In this document: positions 1-11,859 of the stretch, one piece after another | Layout: every line of letters begins with the position of its first letter | Position numbering within the stretch: the first letter of the stretch is position 1 | Assembly (NCBI GenBank): GCA_016748015.1 | Contig: JAAOMT010000617.1 | Location: 902,856 to 966,855, forward strand | Direction: 5' to 3' | Length of the DNA: 64,000 nucleotides | DNA from: Geosiphon pyriformis | Taxonomy: Eukaryota; Glomeromycota; Glomeromycetes; Archaeosporales; Geosiphonaceae | Notes under the pieces: generated by a model | The model's input: the letters and a program-made list of their open reading frames with translations, nothing else | What the model was told of the DNA's origin: nothing | The model's database searches: none | Translations under genes and position numbers: made by a program

Positions 1-1150
1 AGTCTCAAATCAAATAAAAAAACCGTAACTTAGTGTTAATAACTAATATGATTGGTATTATCTAAAGGTTTTAGTAATCTGAAAATTTTAAGTTGGAGTT
101 TTTTGTATAATAGACAAAAATTCAAGGGTGTACAAATCTTTTGTAATGAGTTTCTCAATTTTTTTTTCAGCTTGGTGGCTGGTTTATTCTGACAGTTGTG
201 TCTTTCTGGTAAGCTATCCAATTCTTATTCTGTACTTTTCTATTCAGGTCTTTTACTAGGCTATCCATAACATCAATAATTCAGTGCTTAATTCTTAATC
301 AATTAGTCAACAACAATAAAATAAAAAATAAAAAAAATAAAAAAATAAAGAGAAATAAGCCAAGACAATTCAAGTTAGTATTCCATCAATAGCCATGATT
401 AAAAGCTATTGTTTCAGTGTGGTTAAGTATTAGCAGCTATCAACATAAAGTGTTGATAATAGAAAGTAGATTAAGATAGCAAATAATTATTTATTGATAT
501 TTGTGAATTAAAAGGTTTGCTTAGATAAAATCTAAACTGAAAGGTCTGTTTTTTCTGCTTCTAATGCTACTGCTATATATACATATTTGAGATTTCTCAA
601 TTCTTCCATTTTTCCTGCCAGGAATCTTAAAATTTCTGGAATTCTGCAATTCTTTGAGAGAAATTCTAGAATTCTGAAATCCTGCAATTCTTTGTATAAA
701 AATTCTGTAATTTCTGAAATCTTGTAATTTTTCAGAGAGAGATTCTGTAATTCCTCAGAAAAAAATCCTGGAATTTTATATTTTATTATATTTACTTCTG
801 ATTGGCTAATATATACTACTATAATTTCTATCTTTTATGAATAACAATACATAGAGTTATTAATGTTAAAGAAACTGGTAAAAAACCTGTGAAACAAGGA
901 TAAAATATTTATCATTGAGAATAGCTTACCAAGAGAATTACCAGCCACTATATTGAGAAAAAAATTTAACAGAATTGCAATTCCAAGAAACTATGGATAA
1001 AACAACACTTAAATCTCTATCTATTATATAAAAAACTCAAAACCAAAACCATCAGATCACAAAAACCTTTAAATATAATTCATTAGATCAGTTATTAAAC
1101 ACCAAATTATGGGTTTGTTATTTGTTTTCAGACTCCAAATAAGCACCTGT
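1..1150. other. Intergenic, no gene recognised
   Basis: Moderately AT-rich sequence with no convincing coding region. The 61-codon open frame at 36-221 on the minus strand has no recognisable motif and I do not call it a gene. A degenerate short repeat lies at about 590-780 and is listed separately. Confidence 0.6.
590..780. repeat. Degenerate tandem repeat around an AATTCTG core
   Basis: Variants of the core ATTCTGxAATTxxTG recur at least seven times (for example near 605, 630, 650, 665, 685, 705 and 745), spaced roughly 15-45 bases apart and alternating with TTTGAGAG or TTCAGAGA tails. The pattern is a decayed short tandem repeat. I see no link to a known element. Confidence 0.5.
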
Positions 1151-4100
1151 AATACTGGTATTTTTGTTGTTAATTAGTAAAGTTACTTTTAACTTTTTTT
1201 GTAAATTGATCAATTTTTTTAATTGTTAAATTTGTTTTTCTTATAGCTAAATTAACAAGTTTAGTTTAATTTGTTTTTTTATTGCTATTTTTTAATTTTT
1301 AATATATAAAATAGTAATAACTAAATTTTTAAAAATATGTAATCAAACTTTTTTAATTTGTTTGTTTTTTAGTTTAACAATAAATTACTTTAAAACCTAA
1401 GTATTTAAATAATAAGCATTGGTTTTTAACTGCTTAATTCTTTTAAGAAGTTTGTTAAATCTCTTAAAATAAGTTATTATTAACCTAAATAGTTTTTGTC
1501 TAATATTTTAAAAATAGTTTTAAAGAATAATTAAGATGTTGTTATTAGTAAATTTTTAAAAAAAACAACTTTAAATATATTTTAATTTCTAAAAAATATG
1601 ATTAGATTTTCAAACTATTTGTTAATAGTTTTTTGCAAAAAGTAAAAAATTGTTTTTAGTATTTTTGTTGTGTTTTATTTATTTGTATTTTTTATTTTTA
1701 TAACTTTATTAAACCTTTAAAAACTAGTTTTTGTATTTTATTCTAAAAATTTAAGAATTTTTGCAATATAAATAGTAATTATTTTTTTTTTGTTATTATT
1801 AGTTTTTTTGTTTAATTAATTTAAAAATGTTTTTTTATGAATTAAAGTTTTTAAATATTTACTTTGGTTTTTTGCTATATAATTGAAAAAATTAATACTT
1901 GTATAACTTAATTTTAGTTGTTAAGTTAGATTTTTTGGTAAAATAAAGTCTTTTAATCTTAAAAATTAATTAAATAATAAGTTAAGTATTTAAGCTTAAA
2001 TAAAAACTAAAAAAAATATAATTAAAAATAATAGCTTAATATTGTTTTTTTGTTTAGATATTAACAAATGTTTAATTGTGGTTTTTGATATATTAAATAT
2101 TATTTAATTTAGTTTAAAGTTTTTTTTTCTTTTTTTATTATTAGTCTTAAACTTAAATTCTAATTTAAAAACAAATTGTAAATTAACAAAGTATTTTGCT
2201 TTACAAAATTTAATAATATTGTAATTAAGTTCTTAAAAATAAATAATATAAGCATCAGCATTAATAATTTTTAATTCTATATTTGAATAATAAATTAAGT
2301 TATTAAGAAGATTATGTTTGATTTTTGTAATTTTGTAATTTTTAAAAAGATAATCATTAATTTTAATTTTTAATATATTAAAAAAGTGTTTTTTAACAAC
2401 TATAATTTTGTTTTGTATTGTAAATTTTTGTTTGCAGTAAATATAAATTGATTGATAATATTCTAAAGTTATTATGTTAGATATAATTATTATTTTAATT
2501 TAGTTATTGTTTTATTATTTTTAAAAAAGCACTAAATATTATTAAAAAATTTTTATTCTTTTTTTTAATATTATTAATACTATTTGTTGTTAATTTTTCT
2601 GTTAATAAAAAATAGTAAACTTTTAATAAGTTAATTTATTTTTTAAATAATTATTTTGTAGTAAAAATTAACTTTTTACAAAAATATTTTACTTATAAGC
2701 TTTTTAATAATATATAATTACTTTGCTATAAAGATTAACTTTTTGTAAAAAAGTTTTAACTGTAAATTAACTAATAATATAAAAGAATTTAAAAGAAAAA
2801 TAGATAAAATAATAAAATATATTTAAGAAAGTTATTTTTAGTTTAAGTCTAAAAGTATTAATAATTATTAAAATTAGTAGCTAATTAATTTCAAAATGTT
2901 ATTTTCGATTTTGGTTAATTTTAAAATAATAATATTTAATAGTTTGGATTTTTAAGATAAGTTTTTATTAAATTGAATTATAATAATTAATTGTTATTTC
3001 TAAATAAGATATTTTAACCAAAATATATTTTTTAAAAAAAGAAGCTTTTTTTTATATAATTTATTGTAATATTATTCTATAATTTAGTATTTTTTTTCTA
3101 ATTTTTTAACAAACTAAAAATATATTTTGTTAAATTATAAGTTATTTTTGTAAATTATAAGTTATTTCGATAAACTATTAAATATTTCATAAAATTTTAA
3201 ATATTTTAACAAATTTTTAAATACCATATAGTTTAAAGTATTATATAATCTAATTATTATAATTTAATTATATTTGTGTTTTATACAATTTGGTTAATTT
3301 AATAAAATAATAAATAATAAATTAATAATAAGATATGCTAATTAATAATAAAAATTATAAAAGTAATTTTATGTTAATTGATAACTTATATTTTTACTGA
3401 TAATAGCATAATAAACTGTTTAATTCTAATTAATTAATTAATTTTTTGTTGTTTTAGCAAAATTTACATTAATTTTTTTTTCTATTAATCTAAATTATAA
3501 GTTTTTTTTGTTGTTTATACTAATTTTTTTCAATTTTCTATTAATATAAATTTTATAATTTTTTACTAATAATAAAAAAATTACTTGTATAATTTTTTTT
3601 AAATTTAATAATATTTAGTTTTTTGAATTGTTTTATAATAAAACTAGTAAATTTTTTGTATATTCAAAGTTAATTATTCTTTTTTGCATATTTATTTATT
3701 TTTTGTGTAAATTATTACTTTTAACAGAATTTTAATCATTATTTTTAAATTAATTTTTGTAATATTTCTAATTAATAATATTATAAATAAATTTTTTAGA
3801 TACTATAGATTAAATTTAATATTAATTAAATAAGCTTTTTTGAATATTATTTTTAAGTATTTATTATTATAATACTAGATATTAATTTTTTAATTTAGAT
3901 TAGTATAAACTAAAAAGTTTTTTGACTTGAAACTATTAAATAAGTTTTATTGATTTATTGCTTGATTTTAATATTACTAATTTTTAAATTCTTTTTTTTT
4001 CTAGGTTTTTATATATTAATATTTCTTATAATATTAATTTTGACATAAAATAAGACAGTTTTTGCAAAAACAAATAATATAAAGTATTATTAAAAAAATT

Positions 4101-4872
4101 CTTAAATAAAAATGTTTTAAACTTTAAGTTCTTTTGTAATAAAATAGTTTATACATATTTTTTGAAACAAAGTTAAACTGTAATCTATAATTATTAATTA
4201 GTTATAAAATAATTAAAACTAAATAGAAAAATTACTTATTTAATACAGTTTTTTTTAAAATCATATTAGAAAAAAAAATTAATATTTAAATATGTTTTAG
4301 CCAATTTAAGCTTAAAAAAATTTTTTATAAACAAAAAAATATTTAAATATTAATAAAATTCATATTTTTTAGCAATTAAGATTGATAGATTATTAATATA
4401 TAGTAAAATATACTTAATATATTGGTTAATAAAAATAGTTATAGTTTTATTATTATAAAAATATTATAAATTTTAAAAACTTTATTTGTAATATTTAAAA
4501 TATTCTGAATAAAAATCTAACTATTTTTAATTTAGATAATATTATTTACAAATATATTTGTTGTCAAATAAAATATTAAATTAGTTTGAATTTTAATACA
4601 GCCTAATAATATATTTAATCTTAATTTAAATTTTTTTGTTAATAATAAAAAATTTATTAAGATAATAATTTTTTGAAAGCTTTATACTTTTAATATTAAG
4701 TTAGATACAAATAAAACTGCTATATAGTTAACTGATTTGATTGTAATTATGCAAAAAATAGTGTTTTAACCAGCTTAAATGATTAGTTATGTGTAAATTA
4801 ATATTTAATTTAAGGTATTTATATGTTGTTTAATATTAAGTAGCAGTTAAACCATATTTATTATGCATAATA

Positions 4873-4903
<31 letters not shown>

Positions 4904-5178
4904 TAATGTTATTATTTTTTTTTATTAGTCAAAAAATTGTTAACCAAATTATTATTTAATATTTTCAAAAAAATCATTATTTTTATATTTTCAACAATGT
5001 TTTTAACCAGCTTATTAATTTTAATTTTAATTATTGTTTTTAAATTATTTTAGACAACAAAAATTACTAGATTTAAATTCAAAATTCAATAAACTTGAAT
5101 TAATTTGCAATAATAAAACAAATCTTTGATAGACCAATTCTTGATTTTATTTATTTAAAAAAATTTTATTTTCTTATA
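1150..5178. other. AT-saturated non-coding tract, probably decayed repeats
   Basis: About 4 kb of almost pure A/T sequence with stop codons in every frame. A microsatellite of ATA/ATT units sits at about 4875-4904. Its texture matches tracts elsewhere in the window that can be shown to be fossil LINE copies, so decayed transposon is the likely origin, but I could not anchor this stretch to a specific element. Confidence 0.45.
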
Positions 5179-6256
5179 TTAGATCCTTTTACTGTTGTCT
5201 TTCTCTCCCACGAATTTTAAAAAATTACTTTTTGTATTCTCAACCGTTTCTGATATTTGCCATCCTTTAGCATTACTTACGAGCTCAATGATTTGTTGCA
5301 TCATACTATCCATTCCTTCGGGTGAATTCATATCTGTCTCGATCAAAAGCTTATCTTCTGGAACTGCCCGAATCAATTCCCGAAGCCTCTCATTTCTCTC
5401 ATTGATAACAATGCTAAAAGAGAAATAGATATCACATTCGGTAGAAAATCCTACATTCAGAGTATGGGCCTTTTTCTTTGATTCCCTCTTACTCGGCTTT
5501 TTGGTCAAATTTTTTATGGTATCGATAGATCCACCAAATGAATGAATGCAAATTCTCGGTGGCGCTTTCCCCTCTTTAATTTTACGTTGAATCAATTCAG
5601 TAATTGGCCCGGTGGCTTGTACACAATGTATGCTCACAGGGCGTTGATATTTTGCCGCTATATCCATTTGGCTCTCAAAAACGGCTAACTGATGTTGAAG
5701 AGTGGTTTGTACTTTTGTTATAGAATGAGTCATCGGGTGAATTAATCTGGCAGATCTGTCTATTCCTATCTCTCCCACTATTGCCCTTTTATCTTCTTTA
5801 AGAAGAGACTCAAGTTTTTCCAACCATGTATTAATTAAAATTGGTTTTGGAAGCGAATTAATCAGAAATTCATCGCGATATTCTTGTGAGGTTTGATTTT
5901 GAAGGATTGAAAGATAATGGGATTTCACTTGCGGATCTTTTTCAAAAGACAGAGTATGTGCAAACCAAGGGTGATATCCTGTATCATTTGTTATGTATAT
6001 TTGCAATTCAGGAACTAGTGAACTTTTTATAAATTTAATGGAGAAATTTCAATGATTTTTTTTTACCGAAACACGGTATAACTTTCTCGGGAAAATCAGA
6101 ACCCAATTGTGAAACAACGTCCAAGTCATCGAAACGTGTTCCCATGATACACAAACGAGCGATCCGCAAGCTTCCAATTTTTTCAAGATTGTTTCGATCA
6201 TCATGTGGATGGCAATGGGCGTCGCATACGTTTGACCAATCGATTTGAAAATTCAT
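5179..6256 (-). CDS. TatD-family metal-dependent hydrolase (Scn1-like)
   Basis: Two exons, 6256-6067 and 5978-5179, join across an 88-nt GT-AG intron (6066-5979) in phase 1 and give a protein of about 329 residues. TatD proteins are TIM-barrel, divalent-metal hydrolases, several of them DNases. Visible ligand motifs are DAHCHPHDD (residues 12-20, the HxH pair), VGEIGIDR (metal-bridging Glu), SIHC, CIHSFGG and IETDMNSPE near the C-terminus. The join restores CFGYHPWF, a conserved block of the fungal Cut9-interacting Scn1 branch, which supports the splice. The start is the ATG just before the HxH motif. Nothing appears broken. It is transcribed away from the neighbouring carrier gene, with about 200 bp between the start codons. 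Whether the substrate is DNA cannot be read from the sequence. Confidence 0.9.
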
Positions 6257-6457
6257 ATTTGAAAGTGGTAGAAGTGAAAAGGAATTTAGAGCTAAAGGAG
6301 ATGTAATAAATCATAGATCAAATAAGAGAGAAGTTCAACAATGGGATTATTTTGACCTTCCTATATTTAGATATAATTTTGATGGCTATTGTTGTCTATC
6401 AAATATCCTGATAAAAGCAATCACTAAAAATTTTTTTGAGATTTTTTGTCTCAGATT
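6257..6457. promoter_or_regulatory. Shared divergent promoter region
   Basis: About 200 bp separates the start codons of the TatD-like gene (minus) and the glycine carrier gene (plus). Both promoters must lie here or overlap into the flanking transcripts. The segment is AT-rich; I see no certain TATA box or named factor site. Confidence 0.5.
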
Positions 6458-8014
6458 ATGAGCGATAAAAATAAAGACCCCCTTGTTCATCTCACAGCTG
6501 GGGCCATATCAGGTCTCGCATCATGTGTCTTATTGCAACCTTTTGATTTGGTAAAAACCCGACTTCAACAGGAAAAACAGTTGCATCAATTAAACTTATT
6601 AGAGCCAAGAAAGTTGTTATTCACAATTTTTTTGATCTGTATTTTCAGAGACCATTGCACAATTCTACCAAATAATTGAAAAAATTATATCCAATCTTAC
6701 TGAATTGATTTATTTTTTCTTTTTAGCGCCCTTCTTTCCACAGTGAAAAATATCGTTTCTAAACACACCTTCACCGGACTATGGCGTGGAACCGTGCCCA
6801 CCGTATTTCGGTAAAATTTCTTGATGCTCATAACATCTTGAATTAAAAAATTATATTCCTAATATGATTCATGATATTTTTAATTTCAAAATCATAGAAA
6901 TGTTCCCGGATCCGCGCTATATTTTTTTACTCTATCTGAGATTCGATACATGTTTGCTAAGCGACAGCAAATGAATTTTGAATATACAACAAAAAACGCT
7001 CTTTCTAACTCATCGGTATCTTCGTTACCTACCCTATCTAGTGGCCAGAATATGATTGCAGGAATGGTAGCTAGAAGTACGGTTGGATTTGTGATGATGC
7101 CAATCACTGTTATTAAAGTTAGATATGAGGTAGGGCATTCGCCTACTCAACAAATTCTAATCAAAATTACGTTTCGATTCGAAAAATATCTTTGACCGTT
7201 TTAATCGCCTTTATAGAGCTCGTTTTATAATTACAAAAGTATATGGAATGCTATGACATCAATAATAAGGAACGAGGGTGTCAAAGGTGAGATAAAGCAG
7301 CGTTTTTCTAAATTCATATTTGTATAATTTTTTTAATATGTATTTCTTTGATCTCAGGTTTTTTTTATGGATACGGTGTAACTGTATTGAGAGATGCACC
7401 ACAAGCGGGATTATATGTTTTGTTTTATGAAAAGGCAAAAACATCGATTGGAGGTTTGAATTTCACGGAATCTTGACTCTCCATTTTATATTTACACACC
7501 AATGTCTTATTAAAGTTAAAATTGATTATAGCCTGGACATCAACACACTCTTATTCTATTGCTTCGCCCGTAGTACATTCGGCGTCTGGTAAACTGTTTG
7601 GTCTCAATATATTTTCCTCTGTAAATATGAATCAGATGGTAAACCCTAAAGAGAAAATCGATTTTTATTAGCCGTCTTTGCAGGTATTTCATCTACGATA
7701 ATAACACAGCCGTTTGATATGCTAAAAACTCGAATCCAATTGAAGCCTTTGGAATATCGCAATATGTGGCAAGCGGCCCGAAAAGTTTTTATGGTGAGTT
7801 GAAAATTTTTCGGTTGATCTTCTGTGGGGTGATTAAATGATATATTTCCTGTTTATAGGAAGAGGGTATGCTTGGATTTTTCGATGGAATAACATTGCGT
7901 CTGGCAAGAAAAACTCTCCAATCCGCTATTGCATGGACTATATATGAAGGAGTTGTTACAGAATTTCAAAAAAGGAAAACCACTTTAATAGACTCCGAGG
8001 TTTCACCAACATAG
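6458..8014 (+). CDS. HEM25: Mitochondrial glycine transporter, SLC25A38/Hem25 family
   Basis: Eight exons (6458-6612, 6727-6810, 6898-7129, 7217-7286, 7358-7453, 7532-7588, 7672-7793, 7859-8014) join in phase to about 323 residues, close to the roughly 300 usual for the family. Mitochondrial carriers have three repeats, each with a Px[DE]xx[KR] signature. Here these read QPFDLVKTR in repeat 1, MPITVIKVR in repeat 2 and QPFDMLKTR in repeat 3. [20 protein letters not shown] and [17 protein letters not shown] are strongly SLC25A38-like. The family imports glycine into mitochondria for the first step of haem synthesis. The ATG at 6458 was chosen because upstream in-frame codons include only TTG. 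The first donor is GTTGTT, unusual but the only one keeping phase; the exon 6 donor (GTAAAC at 7589) is slightly uncertain. Confidence 0.92.
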
Positions 8015-8529
8015 TATTTCCTTGCTTGTAATTTTAACATTGCCACTAATATGCGAATGATTTCTCAACAGCTTTAAACTTTCTATATTCGTCATGTTAA
8101 AATTTTCAACTTCTGCAGAGGGAATTTTGTTTTAAGCTAACCCAAACCTTAAAAGTAATTGTAATTGTAATAGTAATATTATGCAGTATAACATCTGCTT
8201 GTGCATATTTAGAAAATCAACAAATGAGTGTTGCACAAAAACCTTCAAACTTTATTTCGGGCGATTCTTATAATACCTGGATTCAGTTGGACTTACAGAA
8301 AAAGCTATTCTACCCTCAGAGTTTTCTATATGGTTAGTAGCCTAAACATAATTCAAATTGATTGTTCCAGTTCTATGTGGCATATTAGATTTGGAAAACG
8401 TTCCCTTTCAAAAAAAAGAATATCTAGAGTAATCAGTGAAAACCTCAAAGTTAATTCCTTTAAAAAAATCCACGAATATGTCTATCCATGCTTTACAATT
8501 GATAGGAAGGTATAAAATATTTTTGCAAC
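8015..8529. other. Intergenic between carrier and WD40 genes
   Basis: Contains the 3' flank of the carrier gene, the promoter side of the WD40 gene, and one weak small-gene candidate listed separately. Nothing else is recognised. Confidence 0.5.
8224..8432 (+). CDS. Candidate small protein, unrecognised
   Basis: An ATG at 8224 opens 36 codons ending at a good donor (GGTTAGT, intron from 8333). Joining to the acceptor after TTGTTCCAG at 8370 keeps phase and gives a 56-residue product ending at TAA 8430-8432. The intron would be only 38 nt. The joined product reads like protein rather than low-complexity AT sequence (for example the stretch CGILDLENVPFQKK), but I recognise no family. It could equally be chance, or part of a longer transcript. 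Kept only as a candidate. Confidence 0.22.
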
Positions 8530-10204
8530 ATGGCGGTCGAGAGAGGTAAACGTCTCAAAATTCGCTCAGTCTTGTTTCTTATAGGACAAGCTAAACAACT
8601 TTCTAAACCATTTGAAGCTCACCCCGGTGAAATAATTGCCGTCCGATGCTCTCCTATGGGAAATGTTGCAGTATCTGCGTCAATGGATGCTACCATTAAA
8701 ATATGGTATTTCCAAAATATGGGCTCGAGCAAATAATGTCCAAGAATTTGGTGGAATAATTAATGGCCATTGATTCGCATCAAAGGGATGCGCAAACAGG
8801 TGAATTTCAGCGGCAAATTGATACGGCACACGAACTGGGTGTGGTATGTGTTGACGTACACCCAACCGGATCAGGTACTTGTAGTAGCATTGGGTATCAA
8901 TTCTATTCTTATAAAAACGTAATTTCAATTCTTTATTGTTTTAGTAATTGCTACCACTTCCGTCGAAACCGAAATAAAAATATGGGATGCTGATGACTGC
9001 ACTGAATTGATAAAGATACCTGCTAAAACGCGTAAGATATTGTAAATATTTTATTGAAGTTTTAATAGTGTATAATCACTGAAAATTTATCTTACCTAAA
9101 TTGCTTCTTTGAAATCAAGTACAGGCTTGGCATGGGCAGTTTTCACCCGATGGGCGTTTTTACGCATCCGGTAGCTTTGATGGAAAAATTAATCTTTGGT
9201 CTACAGAAAAATACCTTGATGTTCCGATTAAATTTGATACTGGGACTAGGAAGTTTTGCCATTGCGTTCGATTTGTATCCTTTTTCAAAAGGAGTTTCCA
9301 ACAAAATAATGCTTCTTTTCTCAAATCATTACGCTCAGATTTCTGCATTTCACTTGTGAACATTTGAAAAATTTCTTTGATCAACTTTTATCCACATCTC
9401 ATCATCCTAGAGTCCTGATGGTAAAGTAGTCGCCGTAGGGATTGAAACAGGACGCATATATGTATTTGACACGCAATCCGGAAAGCAAATTCATGCTCTT
9501 TCAGGTTTTTGCCTCTTTAAATTATAATTGCTAATGAAGAATATCCAAAACCTAATACAATGTTTTTGACATCTATTCGCGGAATCATCAAAGGCCACGG
9601 GAAATTGGTGCGATCGATAGATTTCACCAACGACTCCAAATTGCTAATATCTGGATCCGATGACCGAATGATCAATGTTTATGACATGTCTGTACTATAT
9701 TAATTGGATACTCTTTATTATTAATGAAGAAATCTTCTTATTTATTTATTCAATATAGAAAACACGGCAATCGTATTGCTAATATGCCAGGACAAGATGG
9801 TTGGGTACTTACAGTATCTGCTGCAGGCAGTCAATCGACCCTTTTCGCCGCTGGGTAAGCTATATATTTGATTGCTTCAAAATGGAGGTTGGGTAGATAA
9901 TTGAGGCTTTCTTAATGTAGCTTTCTTTTTAACGGTATTTAGGACAACTGAGGGTACTATTAAGCTGTGGGACATAGCTTCTCGAAAATGCGTTTGGTCA
10001 TATGTGAACGCCCATCACGACTCGGTGAGTACTTTACCAACAATCGCATAGTTCTTGTGATTGATATTTTTCGAAATTATTCTTGAACATTGGAAATCTT
10101 GATCACAGGTCTGGGAAATTTCATGGAACCCAGAGAGCGATAGTTTTGTTTCAGGATCTGATGACATGTGCCTAAAATGGTGGTCAAGATCTAGCGAGAA
10201 GTGA
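8530..10204 (+). CDS. SKI8: WD40-repeat protein, SKI8/WDR61 family
   Basis: Ten exons (8530-8545, 8585-8705, 8786-8874, 8945-9031, 9120-9274, 9411-9504, 9594-9687, 9759-9854, 9943-10024, 10109-10204) join in phase to about 309 residues; human WDR61 is 305. The seven WD repeats are visible by their ends: ATIKIWDAQTG, EIKIWDADD, KINLWSTEK, RIYVFDTQSG, MINVYDI, TIKLWDIAS and the closing CLKWWS. The order and the short non-WD ends match Ski8/WDR61, a subunit of the Ski complex that feeds RNA to the cytoplasmic exosome; fungal homologues also act in meiotic recombination (Rec14/Ski8) and the PAF complex. The first intron would be 39 nt and a multiple of three without stop, so retaining it would add 13 residues. 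Exon 5 needs the acceptor at 9119, not the AG five bases later, to keep the repeat intact. Confidence 0.88.
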
Positions 10205-10448
10205 CTCGAGTTCATTTGAGATAGACTGGACAGATTTTACAGCTTGTTTTAATTAGCAAATAAAAAATGAATTTAATGAACAAAATGATTATAATTATCT
10301 TTGGGATCAAGGTTTGTATACTTGTGATAAAAATAATTACAATGTTAAAATTCTAACTCGAGTTAGAAGCTATTGAATATCAATTGATGAAAATCTAAAT
10401 TAACTTAAAATTTAAATGATGTAACAATAAAATGGGTTGACGTGTATT

Positions 10449-10480
10449 TACAGTGTGGACAAAAAAAGCCGGGATTACGG
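10449..10480 (+). repeat. Tc1/mariner-like terminal sequence
   Basis: TACAGTGTGGACAAAA begins at 10449. TA followed by CAGTG is the hallmark of Tc1/mariner ends (TA target duplication plus terminal repeat). I do not see a matching inverted copy or a transposase nearby, so this would be a solo or truncated end. Confidence 0.25.
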
Positions 10481-10564
10481 AATTACTTATTACGCATGAA
10501 TTAATGGTGCGAATAAAATGAATTTTTTATATTTGGGAGCTGAAAACCAGCCGATTTTATTGTG

Positions 10565-10766
10565 TGCCCACTATATCTGTGGACCCCATATGGCCGATGC
10601 TTGGAAGGACACTCCTTAGCTTCTGCCTGGACGTGTTAGAGCTTTGCTGTACTCCTTCAGTGTATATAATGCTAGCGAAGCCATTTACCAGAAAGCAGGA
10701 CTTGATGTTATCTTATACTCATATGCCCACTATATTTCTGTGGATCACATATGGCCAATGCTTGCT
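10565..10766 (+). repeat. Pair of near-identical ~40-bp segments
   Basis: TGCCCACTATAT, then CTGTGGA, CATATGGCC and ATGCTTG occur in the same order at about 10565-10603 and again at 10724-10766, differing by a few substitutions and a short indel. The duplicate blocks flank about 120 bp of unrecognised sequence with partly open frames on the plus strand. Confidence 0.6.
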
Positions 10767-11311
10767 GTATTTGAAAACCATCTCCTTTTTCAAGGTAAAA
10801 CATTATAAAAAATGGTCAATAATTGTTTCTCTCAGAAAATGTTATTTTAAACTTTGAGTTTTGCATAAAACAAATCTTTCTTTATTTATTTTACATTTGA
10901 TAAGACAAAAAATTAAGAATTTGCTTGAAAGAATAAAAAAAAAGACAAATTAACAGTTGAAATATAATTACATATTAAATAACAGTAAATTAATTAAATA
11001 ATGTGATTTTTTTAGGCTGAGTTTTGGTTAAGAAAATTATTACACAAAGAATTAATGAAAATTTAAAATTTAAATAATAAGTGAAAAGTTGTTATTGAAA
11101 TAAGATTAATAAAAAAATTAGTATCTTGTAATTAATATTTTTTTTTTAAGATAATAAAATCAAATCAAGTACATAACTATTTATAAATTATTAAAACAAA
11201 TGAATGAATTAATTAACTGCAAATATTTTTTTTAATTATAATAAAAAAGCAAAAAAACATATTCTAACTTATAAAATAGTAATATTAATTATTATTATTA
11301 TAATTTTTTTT

Positions 11312-11742
11312 AACAAGTAAGATCCAATTACTATCTAAAAGTTAAAAACAAACCAAGTATCTTAGTACTAAATATAGTTTATATGCTTTTTATATATAAC
11401 CAGCTATTTAAACCAGTTTAGGCTATATTATATTAATATAACAAAAGAAAATTTATTTAAAAAATACATTTTTTGAATTATATTAAACAAAATAAAACTA
11501 CAAAAAATTAATTCAACCAGTTATTTAATTGTTTTTAAAGAATTAGTTTTAATATTAACAGATTTATAAATTCAAAATAATATTAAATTAGAAAACATCT
11601 TATTCTTTATAACAATTTAATATATTAAACTACCAAATATATTAATATTCTTTATACAACATTTATTTTTTAATAAAACCACTTTTTTTTCCAATTTATC
11701 AACAATTTTGCTAAAAATACTTAGATATATTATAATAAAAAA
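11312..11742 (-). mobile_element. Fossil LINE 3' end (minus), cut by LINE 1
   Basis: The tract from AACAAGTAAGATCC onward aligns with the 3' end of LINE 2 at 25499 (AACAAGTGCAGCCC). AACCAGCTATTTAAACCAG near 11398 matches AACCAGCCACTTGAGCCAA of LINE 2, with most differences being C to T or G to A. Orientation is minus, so the rest of this old copy should lie to the right, where LINE 1 has inserted. Sequence at 18480-20182 and 24299-24980 may be its continuation. Confidence 0.6.
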
Positions 11743-11859
11743 AATTTCTTTCTCTCTTTCGTCCAAAATTCCCAAAAAAGAGTCTAAAGTTTTTTTGAAA
11801 GAAGTTTTTTTACCATTCAGTACAATAAATCAAAACCATTTTTTGATTACGAGGCCACT

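Larger units (their letters stand above)
10205..11311. other. Intergenic with fragments of possible DNA transposon
   Basis: No gene. About 10440-10800 is less AT-rich than its surroundings and contains a Tc1/mariner-like terminal motif and a near-duplicate pair of about 40 bp, both listed separately. From 10860 onward the sequence is AT-saturated. Confidence 0.5.

Noticed and set aside
36-221. 61-codon minus frame at the left edge
   Set aside because: Short, no motif, no supporting splice sites.
9132-9384. Frames of 74-75 codons on both strands
   Set aside because: Shadows of exon 5 of the SKI8-like gene, which explains this stretch in the third frame.
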